The notes under the pieces: model-generated
The model's database searches: none
Seen by the model: only the letters and a program-made list of their open reading frames with translations
What the model was told of the DNA's origin: nothing
Part shown: positions 18,617 through 29,041 of the stretch, piece after piece
Numbering within the stretch: position 1 is the stretch's first letter
How the letters are laid out: each line of letters starts with the position of its first letter
Assembly: GCA_947500035.1 (NCBI GenBank)
Contig: CANMQP010000024.1
Location: 62,001-126,000 of the forward strand
Length of the DNA: 64,000 nucleotides
Source of the DNA: an uncultured Kiloniellaceae bacterium
Lineage (GTDB): Bacteria; Pseudomonadota; Alphaproteobacteria; Kiloniellales; Kiloniellaceae
Reading direction: 5' to 3'
Made by a program: the position numbers and the translations under genes

Positions 18617-18861
18617 ATGAAAGAGGTAAAATCCTTGCGTTGGCTCGCGAATCCGGCGAAACGCCAGACAGTTGCCCATAAATGAGTGCTTTCTTCGAAA
18701 ATCAACTCACAGGGGATTTGCATCACACATAGATACACAGTCATGGTTAACGCGAAACCAAAATTCAATATTATTATTTATTATTTTCAATTATTTGTGA
18801 ACTATATTTAGATTACTCTAATTCTTATCGACTCTTCCCTTGATTGAAGATACCGTTAACT
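18617..18861. other. AT-rich intergenic stretch between the Tn3 end and the catalase remnant
   Basis: About 245 bases, strongly AT-rich around 18765-18840 (TTATTATTTATTATTTTC). It may contain the promoter of the catalase remnant and katG. The first bases after the transposon do not resemble the missing half of tniQ. No gene seen. Confidence 0.4.
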
Positions 18862-21757
<2,896 letters not shown>

Positions 21758-21855
21758 TCTCCAGCATATGACGTTACCGCGCTGGCAGAATACGGGCAGA
21801 CAGAGCAAATCTACAGGCGGCAAGCGAGCGGGCAAACCGCACTCGCGAAAGAACC

Positions 21856-21880
21856 AGGGCGGCACCGCGTGTGCCGCCCT
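21856..21880 (+). terminator. Hairpin downstream of katG
   Basis: AGGGCGGCAC, loop CGCGT, GTGCCGCCCT: a perfect 10-bp GC-rich stem about 100 bases after the katG stop. There is no T run after it, so it may act as a pause or RNA-stabilising structure as much as a terminator. Confidence 0.6.
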
Positions 21881-22310
21881 GACAGTCCATAAGAGTTGAC
21901 AGGCCAACCGGTTCATGAAGCTCCTGCGCCTGGCGCTGGACCGGAGTCAGCCAGCCACCGTGCGGGCAACAGCTCTCGATCTCATGCGCACCGGACGTTT
22001 TCCAGGCGCTGGAGCATCAAACGGGAACGCCGTTCAGGATTTGTCCCTTGCGCGGTCTGCGCGCGGACTTTGTCCGTGCCGGACCTTCGGGCTAAAGAAG
22101 CTCCACTGGATCGTTTCCTTCACGGCCTCAGCCTTCTCTCGCGTTTCCTGCTCTAATCGCAACATCAGGTCTTAAAACCTGCGTTCGAGATCAGCGGACC
22201 GCTGATTGCGAGGCAGTGGGTTTTAAGCCGGTTTGAACAGGAAATGCGTTAGTTATGAGCGAGGTGTCATAACCCGGCGGAGCTCACAGGTCTAAAGTCT
22301 ACGCACACAG
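21881..22310. other. Gene-poor stretch with one hairpin
   Basis: No gene can be supported. A plus-strand frame near 21915 (KLLRLALDRSQPATVRATAL) looks like a fragment of a helical repeat protein and then loses meaning. A perfect 8-bp inverted repeat (ATCAGCGG at 22190-22197, CCGCTGAT at 22199-22206) sits inside a wider weak stem (AAAACCTGC and GCAGTGGGTTTT). Probably junction debris between islands. Confidence 0.35.
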
Positions 22311-22351
22311 CCAAACACAAAAGCCCCCGAGAGGGGGGCTCTTGTGTTTGG
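22311..22351. terminator. Long stem-loop next to a tRNA 3'-end fragment
   Basis: The arms 22311-22328 (CCAAACACAAAAGCCCCC) and 22334-22351 pair over 18 bases with one mismatch around a GAGAG loop. Read on the minus strand it follows directly after the tRNA-like 3' end at 22349-22369, the position of a natural tRNA terminator. Confidence 0.6.
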
Positions 22352-22369
22352 TTGCGGGGGCGGGATTTG
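22349..22369 (-). repeat. 3' end of a tRNA-fMet gene (attachment-site remnant, left)
   Basis: On the minus strand this reads CAAATCCCGCCCCCGCAACCA: part of the T-arm, then acceptor CCCCGCA, discriminator A and CCA, as in alphaproteobacterial initiator tRNA. The rest of the tRNA is absent. It shares 17 of 18 bases (22349-22366) with the copy at 30593-30610, in the same orientation. The two copies bracket the Nit1C cluster. Confidence 0.6.
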
Positions 22370-22489
22370 CGCTTTGCAACATTTTCTCAGCCATGGAGCT
22401 ACTACCGCCACGATATCTCGATATTGCAAGGGTTTAGAGGAGGCCTGGAACAATAACAGGCCCCCTTTACAGCGGTCGTTCGTACCAGG

Positions 22490-22935
22490 CGTAGCGAATG
22501 CCCAGAAAAAGCCAATTCCCTCGAAAAAGTCTTTGGCTAACTTCCTCGGCATGTGTTCTCAAGAATAAACTTGCGTGCTTTTCTCGTGTTGGTTTGAGCG
22601 CTTTCGGCATCGGAAAGAGTTTTTGCAAGCTTTCTGAGGTTCTGGGCAGTTGCGGCGAGCAGGAATTCGTCGTTTGCGCGACAGGGACCACGTTGTCTCA
22701 GCGAGACGGCGGGTTCTCAGAACAGGTCGAATGATCAGAGATCGGGTCAGTCAGATCGAGAAGGCAGAACCAGCGATACGCCAGACTGAAATGAACTTCC
22801 TCACAAAGCCTGCGCTCAGACCGAATGCCGTGCGTATATCCAATGATCAGCATGCGGATCATCACCTCAGGATCGACCGAAGCTGGTGGTCCGACGGAAC
22901 ATTAGCCTCACGCGAACACTGGTAGAACAGGGGCT
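22490..22935 (-). pseudogene. Relic of an IS1182/IS5-superfamily transposase
   Basis: On the minus strand, in shifting frames, typical pieces can be read: CREANVPSDHQLRSIL, then VDPEVMIRMLIIGYTHGIRS with ERRLCEEVHFSLAYRWFCLL and DHSTFSENR, and near the C terminus NDEFLLAATAQNLRKLAKTL. These match the N- and C-terminal motifs of IS1182-type transposases; the catalytic centre is deleted and frames change at least twice. It is non-functional debris beside the nit cluster. Confidence 0.65.
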
Positions 22936-23055
22936 TTGCGCCTCTTTCTTCGGTCCCGTCATCGCAGGTAGTCCCTCGAAAATCCGCGATAACAAAAGCA
23001 GCCGCTACACCTCACTGCGACGCCAGCTTTTTCAACTAAATCGGCTCAATAGTGT

Positions 23056-24324
23056 TCACTCTGCAGCCATGATCGGTTTGTCTTGCAGGCGGGTCTCAAT
23101 TTTTTCGGCCAAATATTTGCTATCTTCATCGATACCAAGGAAACGGCCAGACCCCCATGTGTTCAGCCAGCCAAGCCCAATAAAGTAAAAGCCAGGCGCT
23201 TTGCACACGCCGCGATCATAGACTGGCCGACCGTGATCATCGAACACATCTACCTCAATCCATTGATAGTTGGGTCGGAAACCAATGGACCAGATAATTG
23301 AAGTTAAATTCAGTTCTCTCGCATCGATTTCGGTGATTTCCGTTTCAGGGTGCCAGAGTTTTTCAAAAGGTGCTTCTGTCGGCGCCTGAATTCCCTCGCA
23401 TTCAATAAATCTGTCGATTGTTTGGCATATACTAAGATAGCTTTTGTCCGCGTCATCAAGATTTTTTTCCAGATCAGGCAAAAAAGCAAACTGCGAACCG
23501 TCGATGTCAGACAGTGAGCCGTAAAGCGAGATATTGTTTTCGACGACGAAACGGCGAAGATCAATCTCTTTTCCGCCGTCGCGACCAGACATGTAGTGAT
23601 TGGTTTGGGCGAGTGCTTTGCCGGGATCAGGGTGCTGCTGAATCGTGATTGCGTAATGACCCATATCGTAAAGCCAGTCTGTCGCATCCCGGCCACGATA
23701 TTTACGTGGGCTGCGCGGGGCCGGACCAACAGCCAGATGAACCTTACGCCCGTCCCGAACCAGATCCTCCATAATCTGAACGCCAGACTGGCCTGTTCCT
23801 ACCACCAGTGTGGCACCCTCTGGAATTTGCGCAGGACGACGATAATCGCGAGAATGCATCTGGATAATCGAAGGGTCTAACTTGTCAGCATAAGTCGGCA
23901 CGATCGGCTCATCATAGCCACCTGTCGCGATGACAACTTCATCACAGGTCCAGGAGCCTATTGATGTTTCCACGAGATACCCGCCTGCCTCCAGCGCAGC
24001 GATGCGCGAAACATCGACATTTTCGTGCAATGGCGGATCAAAACTCTCAGCGAATCCATCGAGATAGTCCGTTATTTGCGTCTTGAGCATGAAACCGTTT
24101 GGATCATCCCCCTGATACGGATAGCCGGGAAGCCGGCACTGCCAGTTTGGCGTAACCAGACAAAAACTATCCCACCTGTTTTTGCGCCATGAGTGAAATT
24201 TCTCATGTCGCTCAAAGACTTTGTGCGCAATGTTTTTTTGTGTGAGATGCCAACTGACCGACAGCCCAGCCTGACCCCCACCTACAATAATAACGGGAAC
24301 ATATGAGGTTTTTCCTTCAGTCAT
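23056..24324 (-). CDS. nitH: Flavin-dependent monooxygenase of the Nit1C cluster (MSMEG_0569 family)
   Basis: A 422-residue FAD/NADPH oxidoreductase. The FAD-binding GxGxxG is near the N terminus (VIIVGGGQAGLSVSW, about residues 10-25), the NADPH-binding glycine motif is LVVGTGQSGVQIMEDL (about 165-180), and the late segment CKAPGFYFIGLGWLNTWGSG closes the flavin site. It is last in the seven-gene cluster and starts 11 bases after the preceding stop. The FMO partner is part of the conserved Nit1C set; its substrate is not established. Confidence 0.87.
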   Translation of the reverse strand: MTEGKTSYVPVIIVGGGQAGLSVSWHLTQKNIAHKVFERHEKFHSWRKNRWDSFCLVTPNWQCRLPGYPYQGDDPNGFMLKTQITDYLDGFAESFDPPLHENVDVSRIAALEAGGYLVETSIGSWTCDEVVIATGGYDEPIVPTYADKLDPSIIQMHSRDYRRPAQIPEGATLVVGTGQSGVQIMEDLVRDGRKVHLAVGPAPRSPRKYRGRDATDWLYDMGHYAITIQQHPDPGKALAQTNHYMSGRDGGKEIDLRRFVVENNISLYGSLSDIDGSQFAFLPDLEKNLDDADKSYLSICQTIDRFIECEGIQAPTEAPFEKLWHPETEITEIDARELNLTSIIWSIGFRPNYQWIEVDVFDDHGRPVYDRGVCKAPGFYFIGLGWLNTWGSGRFLGIDEDSKYLAEKIETRLQDKPIMAAE

Positions 24325-24335
24325 AATCTGTTCCT

Positions 24336-24623
24336 CTACTGGCCCATATCAATGCATGTCACCATCGGATCATCATGATCTTGGAAATTAGCAATTTGCG
24401 TTTTTAGGTGGGATAGCTGCCCCAAAGCCCGGCTGCAGGGATATCCAAACTTTTGCTGCACACGGTTTGAAGCGGAGGTAAGAGCTGTTTCGGCCCTGCT
24501 GCTGAAATCAGCGAGTGGATAGGTGGTGCCAGGGGAAAAGTAGTCGGCAATCACGCTGGATGGCGAGTAGCACTTTTCTTCCCTATTGTCAGGCCAGCGC
24601 AGGGTGAACCAAACTTCAGGCAT
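24336..24623 (-). CDS. nitG: Small conserved Nit1C protein (MSMEG_0570 family)
   Basis: A 95-residue protein beginning MPEVWFTLRWPDNREEKCYS, the characteristic start of the MSMEG_0570 family annotated as nitrogen-starvation response proteins. The start is the ATG at 24623, which overlaps the end of nitF by 8 bases; a longer in-frame extension would lie inside nitF and has no family similarity. Function unknown, but the gene is a constant member of Nit1C clusters. Confidence 0.83.
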   Translation of the reverse strand: MPEVWFTLRWPDNREEKCYSPSSVIADYFSPGTTYPLADFSSRAETALTSASNRVQQKFGYPCSRALGQLSHLKTQIANFQDHDDPMVTCIDMGQ

Positions 24624-25596
24624 GAGCCAATTCCTTCTTGCCAAGGCCGAGATATGGCTCCGTTTGGTAATCCCAAAAAGCAGCCATTTCTTGTGATGAA
24701 TGGAATCGCACCGATGAGCCGTCGAAAACCCGTCCGATAGCTTCAGCGCAGATGCCATTGGCGCTGAATTCGTCGCACACTGCCTTCACGTGCTTGGGCG
24801 ATACGGAAAGCAAAAAACCGAAACTTGGGAAGCTCCGCATCCAGCGCTCGTGGGTTACACCCGCCGGAGGCGCAATCTGATCGAGGTCAAGGTCGATCCC
24901 AATGCCGGAGCACTCCGCCAGCATGAGCGCCGTGCCGGCAATTCCGCCCTGGCTTATGTCTTTGCCAGCCTTGACCCAGCCTTTACCTGCCAGTCTCGGC
25001 AGGATTTCCAAATTGCTTCGCAAATCTGCCGGTGCCTTATCTTCCGCAGCGAAGAAATTGTCGAAATTCCGATAAGCCCCATTCATGTCTATCGCAGCAA
25101 TGATGATATCATCGGCCGCAGCATCAAAGCTGGTGATCAGCGCCTCGGCGCGTCCAAATATGGAAACGGCGAGATTGAGTTCAGCAGTTGAGAAATTGGT
25201 ATGGCCGCCCAGTATTGGCACACCATAAGCGGTAGCAGCGTCGTGCAAGCCCTGCATAAGAGACTTGGCCACTTCCGGGTCCGGCGCCCAAACCTGATCG
25301 ACTAAACCGACCGCACGGCCGCCCATGGCCGCAATATCGGAGATATTGACCATCACGCCGCACCAGCCGGCAAACCATGGGTCACTCTTTACAAAAGCAG
25401 GAATGAACCCTTCACCTGCCAAAAGATCATAACCACCGTCAGGCCGTTTCAAAATCGCAGCATCGTCGCCGGGTCGGCCTTCATCTTCCTGTCCAAGGCC
25501 AAGGGCGTCTGTTGCTTTCGATATAGAAAGCTTGGACCGGATCGATGGGTGTTGCCGCAAGGCCTCTGTGATCTGGGTGACGTCTGTCATCGTCAC
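24616..25596 (-). CDS. nitF: AIR-synthase/SelD-like protein of the Nit1C cluster (Sll0787 family)
   Basis: A 326-residue PurM/SelD-fold protein. The N-terminal segment GRPGDDAAILKRPDG and the central VMVNISDIAAMGGRAVG match the dimer-interface and nucleotide-binding features of AIR synthase-like ATPases; the C-terminal half carries GKDISQGGIAGTALMLAECSG. It probably phosphorylates or activates a small substrate with ATP. GTG 25596 overlaps the nitE stop (GTGA); an ATG follows at 25590. Overlaps on both sides show tight coupling. Confidence 0.85.
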   Translation of the reverse strand: MTMTDVTQITEALRQHPSIRSKLSISKATDALGLGQEDEGRPGDDAAILKRPDGGYDLLAGEGFIPAFVKSDPWFAGWCGVMVNISDIAAMGGRAVGLVDQVWAPDPEVAKSLMQGLHDAATAYGVPILGGHTNFSTAELNLAVSIFGRAEALITSFDAAADDIIIAAIDMNGAYRNFDNFFAAEDKAPADLRSNLEILPRLAGKGWVKAGKDISQGGIAGTALMLAECSGIGIDLDLDQIAPPAGVTHERWMRSFPSFGFLLSVSPKHVKAVCDEFSANGICAEAIGRVFDGSSVRFHSSQEMAAFWDYQTEPYLGLGKKELAHA

Positions 25597-26135
25597 GCAA
25601 CTATTTTACGCGGCTTGTGATACCAACCTGCAACGGGATTTATCGTGGGAGGATAGTAAGAAAGATCGGCGGCCATTCGCATATGCGCAACGCCGTGATA
25701 GTCAACTTCTTCGATAGCCTTCCAACGCATACGGCGGAACAGACCGACATTTTGCATCTGAATATGGGCTAAAAACCTATGACAACCTTGGGCGTGCGCG
25801 CTGCTTACAGCGAGCCGGATAAGCTCGGCGCCCAAATGTCCTACCTTCCTGTACAGCACGTCTACAGCCAAACGCGACCCCCACCAGACACCGGGATCGG
25901 CTTCATAAATACGCACGGTGCCGACAACGGAATCCGGTTCATGGGCATAAGTAGAAAGCGCGACCAAATGTGTTGCGATCATGTCGATGTCGTCACGGTC
26001 GTGCTTTTCAAAAATCTTCTGTTCATCAACAAACACACGCCGGCGCAGGTCCGCCGCGCCGTTTGCTTCCCAAGGCGTGGACGCGGCGCGGATGAAATAG
26101 CCGGGCGATTTGAAAGGATGGATTTCAGCTTGCAT
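25593..26135 (-). CDS. nitE: GNAT-type N-acetyltransferase of the Nit1C cluster (MSMEG_0567/Sll0786 family)
   Basis: About 180 residues with a GNAT fold: RRRVFVDEQKIFEKHDRDDI near the N terminus, the acetyl-CoA-binding strand VVGTVRIYEADPGVWWGSRL, and LFRRMRWKAIEEVDYHGVAH at the end. The ATG at 26135 overlaps the nitD stop (a GTG lies one codon upstream). A constant member of the cluster; its acceptor is unknown. Confidence 0.85.
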   Translation of the reverse strand: MQAEIHPFKSPGYFIRAASTPWEANGAADLRRRVFVDEQKIFEKHDRDDIDMIATHLVALSTYAHEPDSVVGTVRIYEADPGVWWGSRLAVDVLYRKVGHLGAELIRLAVSSAHAQGCHRFLAHIQMQNVGLFRRMRWKAIEEVDYHGVAHMRMAADLSYYPPTINPVAGWYHKPRKIVA

Positions 26136-27244
26136 CACGACGCCCTCAGTTTTTCATAGGTCGACAAAGCTGAACATGCGCCGCAGCGCCCGCAGCCTGC
26201 TTTGATGTCTTCAGATTTCATACCTGCTTTAACGATCATCTGTCCCAGAGGCTTCAATACCGAAACCATAAACTCCGATTTTGGTGCCGGGTGGCTCTCA
26301 AGCGGCGTTCCGGAAATTGGGACAAACGGCACCACAAATGGGTAGACCCCCATCGCACAGAGCTTTTCAGAGACTTCAAGGATAGCTTCTGCTGTGTCAC
26401 CCAAACCCGCGAGAATGTAAGTTGAGACCTGTCCGCGGCCGAAGACCTTCACAGCAGCCTCAAAAGACGAAAAATATTTTTCCAAGGGAACAGAAGCCTT
26501 ACCCGGCATAACATCTGCCCGAACTTCCGACGTCACCGTTTCAAGATGCATACCCAGCGTGTCGATACCGGCATCAAACATGCGCTGGTGCCATGCATCA
26601 TCCGCTGGAGGCTCGCATTGACCTTGTATGGGTATGTTAACGGCGGCCTTGATAGCCCGTGCGCTTTCCGCCAAAACCGCCGCGCCCCTATCGTCTCCGG
26701 CGGGGGTGCCGGTCGTCATGACCATATGCTCCACCGCATCCAATTCGACGGCAGCTTTTGCGACCTCTGCCAATTGCGCCGGCGTTTTGTGTGCTACGGT
26801 CCGACCCGCTGCCAAGCTCTGGCCGATCGCGCAAAACTTGCAGGTTTTCTTCCGGCTCTCATATCGAATGCATGTTTGTAAAACGGTCGTAGCCAACACA
26901 TTGCGCGAGTGCAGCACCGCGATATGACTGTAAGGCACGCCATCAGCGGTCGTTAGATCGTAAAAACGCGGCCGGTTCGGAAAACGAATTTTGGCCACTT
27001 CGGCGCCATCGCGGGTAACACGTGAGTGGCCATCGTCATCCGGCGCATCCACTAAAAACGGGCTTTCGAAAGCCGGAGCTGTATGCACAGGCACCATCAC
27101 CGTAACGCCATTGATCGTAACCGCTTTATGATCGGAAGGTCCGGCACCGCCGCGACGGCTTTCATGGCCTGCCCTCGGATCGACCAATCGCATACCCTTG
27201 GTCTGCAAATCATTGATGAGATTGGAGTCAGACAACTTCATGCT
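26135..27244 (-). CDS. nitD: Radical SAM protein of the Nit1C cluster (MSMEG_0568 family)
   Basis: A 369-residue radical S-adenosylmethionine enzyme. The cluster-binding motif is CIRYESRKKTCKFC, a CX9CX2C spacing instead of the classic CX3CX2C, and it is followed by AIGQSLAAGRTV. A second Cys group near the C terminus (GCGRCGAC) could hold an auxiliary iron-sulfur cluster. The chosen start MKLSDSNLINDLQTKG (27244) has AAGGAGC directly upstream and overlaps nitC by 17 bases. The fold is like biotin or lipoate synthases; the reaction is unknown. Confidence 0.88.
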   Translation of the reverse strand, partial: SMKLSDSNLINDLQTKGMRLVDPRAGHESRRGGAGPSDHKAVTINGVTVMVPVHTAPAFESPFLVDAPDDDGHSRVTRDGAEVAKIRFPNRPRFYDLTTADGVPYSHIAVLHSRNVLATTVLQTCIRYESRKKTCKFCAIGQSLAAGRTVAHKTPAQLAEVAKAAVELDAVEHMVMTTGTPAGDDRGAAVLAESARAIKAAVNIPIQGQCEPPADDAWHQRMFDAGIDTLGMHLETVTSEVRADVMPGKASVPLEKYFSSFEAAVKVFGRGQVSTYILAGLGDTAEAILEVSEKLCAMGVYPFVVPFVPISGTPLESHPAPKSEFMVSVLKPLGQMIVKAGMKSEDIKAGCGRCGACSALSTYEKLRAS

Positions 27245-28232
27245 CCTTTTCCAAGGGGGTCGGTTCAAATGATTTTCCAGGCGGCGCAACATCGGACAAA
27301 GCCGCAAGTTCGTGCCGAGTTTTGGCCGGGCGCGTGTCGTGCATCAGATGCAATAATTCAGGCCGTGCATAATGGCCAACGCTGTCCATCATACGTTTGC
27401 GCTTTGTCACAAGCTTCATATCGAGATCGGCAATTAAGATGCCTTCGCCCTCGGTCAAAGGGTCCACAATATGTCGGCCTTCCGGTGAGATGATGCAGGT
27501 CATGCAGCCATCGCGCAGCCCCTTCTGCAGCGCTGGATCGGGATGAATTGAGGCGACCTGTTCTTCGCTCAACCACGCGGTGGCGTTGACGACAAAACAT
27601 GCGGCTTCCAAGGCATGGTGACGCATGGTGACTTCAATTTGCTCGCCAAAAATGGGGCCAACCAAACTGCCGGGGAAGTGAGCCGCATGAATTTCTTCGT
27701 GTTGCGTCATGAGCGCATAGCGCGCCAATGGGTTGTAGTGCTCCCAGCAGGCCAGGGCCCCCACGCGGCCGACTTTTGTTTTGACAACCTTAAGGCCAGC
27801 GCCGTCGCCTTGGCCCCAAACCATACGCTCATGATAGGTCGGGGTGATTTTGCGACGTTTCAAAAGGATTTCGCCGGTGGCATCGAAAATCAACTGCGTA
27901 TTATAGAGCGAACCGTGATCTCGCTCGTTGATACCCATCACAATCACGGCGCCGCTGCTGCGGGCGGCATCCGCAATCGATTTTGTTTCAGCGGAAGGCA
28001 CCACCACAGCTTCATCATACAGCTTAAGATGCGGCTTACCCTGCAGAACAGGTGGCAAAACGAATGAGAAATAGGGGTAGTAAGGAATAAAAGTTTCTGG
28101 GAAAACGATGAATTCAGCACCCTTGTCCGTTGCTTCTTTGATAGCGTTTAAGACACGCTCCATTGTGCCGGCACGGCCGGAAAGGTTTGGTGCGATCTGT
28201 ACGGCGGCGGCTCTTACGGTATCGCTTCGCAT
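27228..28232 (-). CDS. nitC: Nitrilase of the Nit1C cluster (Nit6803-like branch)
   Basis: A 334-residue carbon-nitrogen hydrolase. The catalytic Glu-Lys-Cys triad is visible: Glu in FIVFPETFIPYYPYFSF, Lys in LLKRRKITPTYHERMVWGQG, Cys in VGALACWEHYNPLARYALM. Nitrilases convert nitriles to acid and ammonia; in Nit1C-bearing pseudomonads the orthologue is linked to growth on cyanide as nitrogen source. The ATG at 28232 follows GGAAGAG. It is the second gene of the cluster and overlaps nitD. Confidence 0.9.
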   Translation of the reverse strand: MRSDTVRAAAVQIAPNLSGRAGTMERVLNAIKEATDKGAEFIVFPETFIPYYPYFSFVLPPVLQGKPHLKLYDEAVVVPSAETKSIADAARSSGAVIVMGINERDHGSLYNTQLIFDATGEILLKRRKITPTYHERMVWGQGDGAGLKVVKTKVGRVGALACWEHYNPLARYALMTQHEEIHAAHFPGSLVGPIFGEQIEVTMRHHALEAACFVVNATAWLSEEQVASIHPDPALQKGLRDGCMTCIISPEGRHIVDPLTEGEGILIADLDMKLVTKRKRMMDSVGHYARPELLHLMHDTRPAKTRHELAALSDVAPPGKSFEPTPLEKEHEVV

Positions 28233-28302
28233 AAACTCTTCCGCTTCGATGGGTTAAAAGTAAGAAATAGCCGGGCCGCAATTGAACGGCCCGGCTTCAA
28301 AA

Positions 28303-28785
28303 TTAGACGGTCCAAGTATCCAGGATGACCGCGTTGTCTTTTTTGTGCAGCAGGATGCAATCAAGCACATCTTGTGGGGCAATTGGCGTAATGCCTGGCA
28401 AAAGCGACGGCTCGCCGTGGCCGTAAAGCGCCTGCAACGCGAAGCGGCAGGCAAAAACCTTGCCGCCTTCGCCCATGAATTTAGTCAGATTCGCCGCAAA
28501 ATTCTGATGTCCGGGAAAGGCCTCATCGCCCAAAGTGGGGAAGCCGCGCTGGATACCAAGCGTGACACCTGGGCCATAGAGCAGGATTGACGTCTCATAG
28601 CCTTTTCGGTTCAACCGAATTGCATTGAGAATATTGACCAAACCAATCGAGCCTTCAAAAGCAACTGTATGGAAGGTCACCAATGCCTTCTCGCCCTCAT
28701 CGGCTTTTACGTCTTCAAAGACTTTCTCTTCATAGTCGACGAAACAATCGCCATCTTTGTGAGCTTGTTTTTCTACTGTCGGCAT
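28303..28785 (-). CDS. nitB: Conserved Nit1C protein (MSMEG_0572/Sll0783 family)
   Basis: A 160-residue protein beginning [20 protein letters not shown], with the DsrE-like stretch [20 protein letters not shown] and C-terminal [20 protein letters not shown] chose ATG 28785 because AGGAGAG lies 5 bases upstream; an in-frame ATG at 28806 lacks a site. It is the promoter-proximal gene of the cluster. Sll0783 of Synechocystis is induced by nitrogen starvation; biochemical role unknown. Confidence 0.83.
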   Translation of the reverse strand: MPTVEKQAHKDGDCFVDYEEKVFEDVKADEGEKALVTFHTVAFEGSIGLVNILNAIRLNRKGYETSILLYGPGVTLGIQRGFPTLGDEAFPGHQNFAANLTKFMGEGGKVFACRFALQALYGHGEPSLLPGITPIAPQDVLDCILLHKKDNAVILDTWTV

Positions 28786-29041
28786 ATCGCCTCTCCTGTT
28801 GTTCATAACTGCAGGCTAAAATCTTGAAATTGTATGTGTCAATTTTAATAATAATCTCCATACAATATAAATTGAAACATCACCGGATTCGCCCGTGGTT
28901 TGTGCAATTTCGGTAGATTTTAAGCAGGCTGTTGACGAAAAAATGTGCAGTGATGATTATTCGGCTTGGAATTGAATGCATTTTCATCCATACACTTTGG
29001 TGAAGTTTCAGCCCGGATAATTTGAAGCACTGGAATTTGCG
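28786..29041. promoter_or_regulatory. Divergent promoter region between nitB and the MocR-type regulator
   Basis: 256 AT-rich bases between divergent start sites. TTGTATG (28830-28836) and CATACAA (28859-28865) form an inverted pair 22 bases apart, and CCATACA recurs at 28988-28994 near the regulator start. MocR-type regulators bind repeated sites in such shared promoter regions, so these are candidate operators. Confidence 0.45.

Noticed and set aside
21896..22175. 86-codon frames after katG, one resembling a helical repeat (DRSQPATVRATALDL)
   Set aside because: The similarity covers about 30 residues, then the frame becomes Ser/Arg-rich; no start site. At most a fragment.
22349..22369. Complete tRNA gene
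   Set aside because: Only the 3' part matches initiator tRNA; D-arm and anticodon arm are missing here and at 30593-30622.
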